Shown here piece by piece: positions 13,635-17,948 of a stretch of 17,948 nt of DNA (within the stretch, counting starts at the first letter, position 1; each line of letters starts with the position of its first letter). This DNA is from Rikenellaceae bacterium (lineage in GTDB: Bacteria; Bacteroidota; Bacteroidia; Bacteroidales; UBA932): contig CAAGIG010000073.1 of assembly GCA_900769885.1 (NCBI GenBank), forward strand, positions 1-17,948, read 5' to 3'. The position numbers and the translations under genes were made by a program. The notes under the pieces are model-generated. The model worked only from the letters and a program-made list of their open reading frames with translations, searched no databases and was not told where the DNA came from.

Positions 13635-15404
13635 TTAATCGTGAGAGACATCCTGAAGTCTGCTGCGATATGAAGAGAATATCTTCGATTTTGAAACAAA
13701 ACCTAGATACCTGCCGAGAATATCCACTACCGGAAGGTTCCACGCACCTGTACGGTCAAACTTATCCATCACAATATCCATTCTGTCTGTATCACAAACT
13801 GTATCTTCACATTCCTTCATCAATGAACAGACATACAATTCGTCATACAACTCAGTCTTGAACATAACCTCACGAATATCGTCCAGGAAAATAGTACCTT
13901 GAAGTTTATCATTTTTATCAACTACAGGATAGATATTTCTCTTTGATTTTGCAACCACATCTACCAGTTGACGCAAAGATTGCTCAGGTCCGACAGTCAT
14001 AAAGTCACGTTCAATGAGTTCACTTGTATTAAGCAAAGTGAGCACTGCCTTATCTCCGTCGTGGGTAATCAGGTCCCCTGTTTTTGCCAAACGTTTCGAA
14101 TAGATTGAATATGGTTCAAAAATGCGGATTGTCATCAAAGATGTGATTGAAACTATAATCAATGGCATCAACAACGCATATCCACCTGTAATCTCAGCAA
14201 TAAGGAAAATAGCTGTCATAGGAGCCTGCATAACCCCTGACATCAATCCCGCCATACCTACCAAAGCAAAATTGGCCTCCGGTAGAGGATGAATTCCAGT
14301 CAAATTAATAGTTCTGGCAATTATAAAACCTGCAATACCTCCTACGATAAGGGTAGGACCAAATGTTCCCCCGACTCCACCACCAGCATTTGTAAAAGAC
14401 ATTGCAAATACCTTGAATACAAGCACAAATATGAAGTAAACAGGAACAACCCATTTGTAATTCTTCAAAATATCTGAGAACAATGAATATTCCAGGATAT
14501 TGTCCGGATTACCCTGAAGCATATGTCCCAATGAAGAATATCCCTCTCCGAACAATGGGGGGAACAGATATATAAGGATACCCAAACCCAAAGCGCAATA
14601 GGCCCAACGCTTGAACGGATTGGAGATTTTCTTTATCCTGTCCTCCAAATACATTGTCATTCTGATAAAATAGAGAGAACAAAAACCACAGGCAACTCCC
14701 AAAATCAAATAATATGGGAAATTACCCATTGAAAAATTGTCTACAACAGAGGCAAAAGCGACCTCATTTCCCAAAAGCAAATACGATACAGTTGTAGCAG
14801 ATATGGTAGAAATCAACAATGGAAGCATTGAAGACATCGATATATTAAACAACAATATCTCCAATGAAAAAAGAATCCCCGCCATAGGAGCTTTGAAAAT
14901 TCCTGCAACAGCACCCGATGCCCCGCATCCTAACAAAATGGTCATTGTCTTGTAGGAAAGGCCCAATTTTCTGGCGACATTGGAACCGATAGCTGCACCT
15001 GTATAGACAATCGGTGCCTCAGCCCCAACCGAACCACCGAAACCGATAGTCACAGAACTTGCTATAACCGAAGACCAGGTATTGTGTGGTTTGATGCGGG
15101 AGTTATTTTTAGAAATGGCAAAGAGAGCCTTTGTCACTCCGTGTCCTATATCATCTTTGATGAAATATCTTACAAACAACAATGACAATAACATTCCGAC
15201 ACCTGGATACAGAAGCAGGAATATATTGTCATAAGATGAATCAATCCAGTTGGTAAGGCCCGCATCAATCAAATGAGCCAATTGCTTCAGAATAACTGCG
15301 GCCAAACCACTGCCGATACCCACAACAAGTGCGAGTATCATCAACATTCTTTGCTCGGGCTGGCGTTTGATCCAACCTGTCAGACTACTCCATCTGATCA
15401 TCAT
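13635..15404 (-). CDS. ClC-family anion channel/antiporter with C-terminal tandem CBS domains
   Basis: 589 residues: a ClC membrane core (about 18-440) plus two CBS domains (about 468-512 and 528-580), a regulatory arrangement that usually senses nucleotides. Ion-path motifs: DIGHGVTKAL (85-94, at the place of GSGIP), GSVGAEAPIV (124-133, carrying the gating glutamate as Glu129), and GGTFGP (345-350, for GxFxP). The conserved GASGAVAGIFKAPMAGILFSLE runs from 161 to 182. At the internal proton-glutamate position (E. coli Glu203) my alignment places Ile183, just after Glu182. It moves chloride or similar anions across the inner membrane; channel versus antiport cannot be decided. The start overlaps the 3' end of the upstream small acidic gene by 20 bases. 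Two adjacent ATGs (15404, 15401) are both possible. Confidence 0.93.
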   Translation of the reverse strand: MMIRWSSLTGWIKRQPEQRMLMILALVVGIGSGLAAVILKQLAHLIDAGLTNWIDSSYDNIFLLLYPGVGMLLSLLFVRYFIKDDIGHGVTKALFAISKNNSRIKPHNTWSSVIASSVTIGFGGSVGAEAPIVYTGAAIGSNVARKLGLSYKTMTILLGCGASGAVAGIFKAPMAGILFSLEILLFNISMSSMLPLLISTISATTVSYLLLGNEVAFASVVDNFSMGNFPYYLILGVACGFCSLYFIRMTMYLEDRIKKISNPFKRWAYCALGLGILIYLFPPLFGEGYSSLGHMLQGNPDNILEYSLFSDILKNYKWVVPVYFIFVLVFKVFAMSFTNAGGGVGGTFGPTLIVGGIAGFIIARTINLTGIHPLPEANFALVGMAGLMSGVMQAPMTAIFLIAEITGGYALLMPLIIVSITSLMTIRIFEPYSIYSKRLAKTGDLITHDGDKAVLTLLNTSELIERDFMTVGPEQSLRQLVDVVAKSKRNIYPVVDKNDKLQGTIFLDDIREVMFKTELYDELYVCSLMKECEDTVCDTDRMDIVMDKFDRTGAWNLPVVDILGRYLGFVSKSKIFSSYRSRLQDVSHD

Positions 15405-15741
15405 CCTTTTCTATATCGCCACCTTCATCGGGGAATACTTCACCTTCCATATCACCGACTCCGTCGCCATCATCGAAAAGATCATCCTCAGCTTTGTCAT
15501 AATCATCAATATCGACATCAATCTTAACCAAATACACAGCTTCGGGAATTTCAAGATATACTGCATAGAAGAAAGAACCGTCTGGTTTGTCAACCTTGAA
15601 AAGATCTCCGCAATAGTCCGCATATCCTCTTGGATATTTTTCCTTGAATGCTGTTAGCAACTCAGAGGGCATATTGTCATAACTTACTACTGCGCGTTTT
15701 TTACCGCTGTGATTAGGATTGGTTTTAGTGTTATTTGCCAT
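15385..15741 (-). CDS. Small acidic-tailed protein of unknown function upstream of the ClC gene
   Basis: 118 residues. A basic N-terminus (KKR) is followed by a compact region VVSYDNMPSELLTAFKEKYP, then RGYADYCGDLFKVDKPDG, FFYAVYLEIPEAVYLVKIDVDID. From about residue 78 it becomes a low-complexity acidic tail of D, E and G to the end. The pattern 'folded about 75 residues plus acidic tail' matches small conserved Bacteroidota proteins I have seen but cannot name. No signal peptide, membrane helix or catalytic motif. The last 20 bases overlap the ClC gene in another frame, so translation is probably coupled; both may be expressed together. A role in binding a basic partner or nucleic-acid-binding proteins is possible but unsupported. 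Confidence 0.75.
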   Translation of the reverse strand: MANNTKTNPNHSGKKRAVVSYDNMPSELLTAFKEKYPRGYADYCGDLFKVDKPDGSFFYAVYLEIPEAVYLVKIDVDIDDYDKAEDDLFDDGDGVGDMEGEVFPDEGGDIEKDDDQME

Positions 15742-15766
15742 ATATTCGTACTGATAAATTATGTTG

Positions 15767-15774
15767 CAATTATA
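15767..15774 (-). promoter_or_regulatory. Candidate -7 box for the acidic-protein/ClC/tex transcript
   Basis: TATAATTG on the minus strand (15774 to 15767) is one mismatch from TAnnTTTG and sits 26 bases before the ATG at 15741. A TTTC lies roughly 20 bases upstream, in an AT-only tract that follows the ygiQ stop. There is no GC-rich terminator for ygiQ in this 62-base gap, so read-through from argS-ygiQ is also possible. Confidence 0.35.
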
Positions 15775-15803
15775 GTGCTTTTTTTCTCATTAGCGAAAAA
15801 AAT

Positions 15804-17525
15804 TTATTTTTTGTAAAAAAGAGATTTCTGCCTCTTCTTGGCAGTCATATTTTTCTCAACAAATATCGGTTTTTCCCCTCTTGTATCCATTCCTGAATAA
15901 AACATTGCAGAAGAAGCTGTCATAGGGGTCGGGGTAAAATCCTGAACCTGTTCCAATGAGATCCCTTTCAAATCCTTATTTTTGGACAAAGCAATCATAT
16001 CATTGAGTTCACAACCGGGGTGACTTGATATAAAATATGGTACAATCTTATAATTCAATTTCTCCTTGCGCATAAGATTGTCAAACTCTCTCCTGAGAAC
16101 AGAGAACAAAGCAAAAGGGGGTTTTGCCATAAGTTTAAGAACCTTATCTTCAGTATGTTCGGGAGCGACTTTAAGCCAACCCGAAGTATGTCTGGTAACG
16201 ACTTCTTTAAAATAAGGATATGAAGTATCATCCAGAAAACCATCTTTATCCAAAAAGAGGTCATAACGGATACCACTTCCCACAAAACTCCTCTTGACTC
16301 CCTTAATCTTTCCTATTCTCTTATACAATTCAAGAATATTCTCGTGCGAGTGATTCAAATTTGGACACCTGTTAGGGAAAAGACAAGACTTTCTGGCACA
16401 TTTTGCACATTTGGTTTTATCCTTTCCTCCCATTGTATACATATTTGCAGTGGGAGCCCCAACATCTGAAATGACACCTTTAAAAAATGGCATTCCAACA
16501 AGTTTTTCCACCTCTGCAACAATTGACTCCATCGAACGGCTCTGGATAAATTTCCCTTGATGAGCTGCAATTGTACAGAAATTACACCCTCCGAAACACC
16601 CCCTATGGATAGTTATGGAGTTCTTAATCATATCAAATGCAGGAATCACCTTATCTTTATATCTTGGTGCCGGCAATTTGGTAAAAGGGAGAGCATAAAT
16701 CTCATCCATTTGCTCTGTAGTAGAAGGGGGATACGGAGGATTTACGACCACATAACCTTCCCTGTATGGCTCTACAATCCTCTTTGGTGCAAGTCTGTTA
16801 GCCTGAGTTTCAATAACATCAAAATTCTTGACAAAGAGTCTCTTGTCATTCAATGCCTTTTCAAATGAATATAAAACAACAGTATCTTCATCCTCGAGGC
16901 CATCAACCTCTTTGGTCAAAAAAGCTATTTGCGGAATTGTCAATGGGGATTGCTTTTTGGCATAAGTCTCGGCCAAAGCTACAATCTGCCTCTCCCCCAT
17001 TCCATAAACAAGAATATCTGCACCACTGCTCAGCAAAACTGAAGGGAACAATTTGTCTGCCCAATAATCATAATGGGCAAATCTCCTCAATGAAGCCTCA
17101 ATTCCACCAAGGACAACCGGAACATCAGGATAGAGTTTTTTTAGAATTTTTGAATAAACTGTAACAGCATAATCGGGTCTTCTTCCAGCCTTTCCGTCAG
17201 GAGTATATGCATCATCACTGCGGAGACGTTTTGCAGCGGTATAATGATTGACCATAGAGTCCATTGCACCGGCTGTTACCCCAAAGAAAAGACGGGGTCG
17301 GCCCAATTTTTTGAAATCCCTCAAATCATCCTGCCAGTTAGGTTGTGGAACTACTGCCACACGATACCCTTTGCTCTGGAGTACCCTGGCGATGACAGCT
17401 GTACCAAAAGAAGGATGGTCGATATAAGCATCTCCACTGAAGATGATTATATCGACATACTCCCATCCCAACTTCTGAATCTCTTTAGCAGAAGTTGGTA
17501 TCATATAAGCATTTTGCTCTGACAT
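15804..17525 (-). CDS. ygiQ: YgiQ-family radical SAM protein
   Basis: 573 residues. The N-terminal B12-binding-like/UPF0313 region (about 20-200) has VDIIIFSGDAYIDHPSFG, FFGVTAGAMDSMVNHYTAAKR and VVLGGIEASLRRFAHYDYW. The radical SAM core follows, with the [4Fe-4S] motif HRGCFGGCNFCTIAAHQG (Cys310, Cys314, Cys317). A second cysteine set C-x2-C-x4-C-x5-C (Cys373, 376, 381, 387) sits in an insert after the SDVGAPTANMY loop; I recall it as a family feature. The C-terminus has the WLKVAPEHTED segment and ends in a basic stretch. The family is widespread, but I know of no established reaction. It starts 11 bases after the argS stop and is probably co-transcribed with it. Confidence 0.95.
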   Translation of the reverse strand: MSEQNAYMIPTSAKEIQKLGWEYVDIIIFSGDAYIDHPSFGTAVIARVLQSKGYRVAVVPQPNWQDDLRDFKKLGRPRLFFGVTAGAMDSMVNHYTAAKRLRSDDAYTPDGKAGRRPDYAVTVYSKILKKLYPDVPVVLGGIEASLRRFAHYDYWADKLFPSVLLSSGADILVYGMGERQIVALAETYAKKQSPLTIPQIAFLTKEVDGLEDEDTVVLYSFEKALNDKRLFVKNFDVIETQANRLAPKRIVEPYREGYVVVNPPYPPSTTEQMDEIYALPFTKLPAPRYKDKVIPAFDMIKNSITIHRGCFGGCNFCTIAAHQGKFIQSRSMESIVAEVEKLVGMPFFKGVISDVGAPTANMYTMGGKDKTKCAKCARKSCLFPNRCPNLNHSHENILELYKRIGKIKGVKRSFVGSGIRYDLFLDKDGFLDDTSYPYFKEVVTRHTSGWLKVAPEHTEDKVLKLMAKPPFALFSVLRREFDNLMRKEKLNYKIVPYFISSHPGCELNDMIALSKNKDLKGISLEQVQDFTPTPMTASSAMFYSGMDTRGEKPIFVEKNMTAKKRQKSLFYKK

Positions 17526-17536
17526 TATTTACACAA

Positions 17537-17948
17537 CTACATTCTCTCAGGAAGAACGATTCCCAAGATATTCATAGCTTTGGTGAGCAACTCTGCAATT
17601 TTGGAAACCAATACAAGACGCATCGATCTCAAAGAGGCATTTTCCTCTCTCAAAATTGAGACATCGTGATAATATTGGTTGAACTCTTTTGAAAGTTCGT
17701 AAGCATAGTTTGCAATCACCGCAGGAGAGTAAATCTTTCCTGCCTCTGCCAATCTCTGAGGATATTGGTTCATCAATTTGACAATCTCAATTTCCTTAGG
17801 ATTCAATTGGGCATTTTCATCCACACAACACTCATAACCACTCTCCTGTGCCTTTCTCAAGATAGATTTGATACGGGCGTGAGTATATTGGATGAAAGGA
17901 CCTGTATTACCATTGAAGTCAATAGACTCTTTAGGGTCGAACAACATA
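17537..17948 (-). CDS. argS: Arginyl-tRNA synthetase, C-terminal part (5' end outside the window)
   Basis: The frame is open to the window edge; about 136 residues are visible. FDPKESIDFNGNTGPFIQYTHARIKSILRK is the conserved end of the class Ia ArgS catalytic body leading into the DALR anticodon-binding helical bundle, which follows (LMNQYPQRLAEAGKIYSP, ANYAYELSKEFNQYYHD). The protein ends LGIVLPERM, the usual ArgS terminus. It charges tRNA-Arg with arginine in the cytoplasm. The apparent ATG near 17947 is an internal methionine, not the start. ygiQ follows 11 bases downstream. Confidence 0.95.
   Translation of the reverse strand, partial: MLFDPKESIDFNGNTGPFIQYTHARIKSILRKAQESGYECCVDENAQLNPKEIEIVKLMNQYPQRLAEAGKIYSPAVIANYAYELSKEFNQYYHDVSILREENASLRSMRLVLVSKIAELLTKAMNILGIVLPERM

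Noticed and set aside
1..17948. CRISPR array, toxin-antitoxin pair or other defence system
   Set aside because: No regularly spaced repeats, no adjacent small toxin/antitoxin-like gene pair and no nuclease/helicase cluster were seen.

Overview
The window looks like a piece of chromosome from a Bacteroidota bacterium, most likely Bacteroidales. The grounds are: AT-rich DNA with no convincing Shine-Dalgarno sequences; several upstream regions carrying a Bacteroidota-type -7 box (TAnnTTTG); surface lipoproteins; and a gene set (RNase Y, short ZapA, Tex, a Dpm1-like glycosyltransferase, a dihydroorotase with the motif IDDQVHFREPG) that I know from this phylum. Nearly everything is housekeeping or core-genome. 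I see no CRISPR array, transposase, integrase, tRNA or rRNA.

Layout. (a) 1-884: a small zinc amidase gene on the minus strand, broken by one in-frame TAA, followed by a 317-base gene-free stretch with a three-copy 9-mer and a strong terminator. (b) 885-8382, all minus: in transcription order a dicarboxylate/amino acid symporter, an omega-amidase-like nitrilase and a 5'-nucleotidase-like lipoprotein; then, from what looks like its own promoter, a coiled-coil protein, zapA, a structured RNA that I interpret as 6S RNA, rny, and an unrecognised beta-propeller-like lipoprotein ending at the terminator. (c) 8468-11468, plus strand: a tightly coupled three-gene operon (polyprenol-phosphate glycosyltransferase, pyrC dihydroorotase, EamA exporter) with ATGA-type overlaps. 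(d) 11461-17948, all minus: argS (only the 3' part lies in the window), a YgiQ-family radical SAM protein, a small acidic protein of unknown function, a ClC anion transporter with CBS domains, and tex, which converges on and overlaps the EamA gene by 8 bases.

The most interesting items are the 6S-like RNA between zapA and rny, the amidase whose catalytic glutamate lies beyond a premature stop, and several conserved enzymes or transporters with non-standard residues in their signature motifs (dihydroorotase, ClC, glutamate-type symporter). The RNA's ends pair through about 17 base pairs, and its probable promoter lies inside the zapA coding sequence. I did not find a clearly new multi-gene system. 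All functional calls rest on motif recognition by eye; no database search was run.
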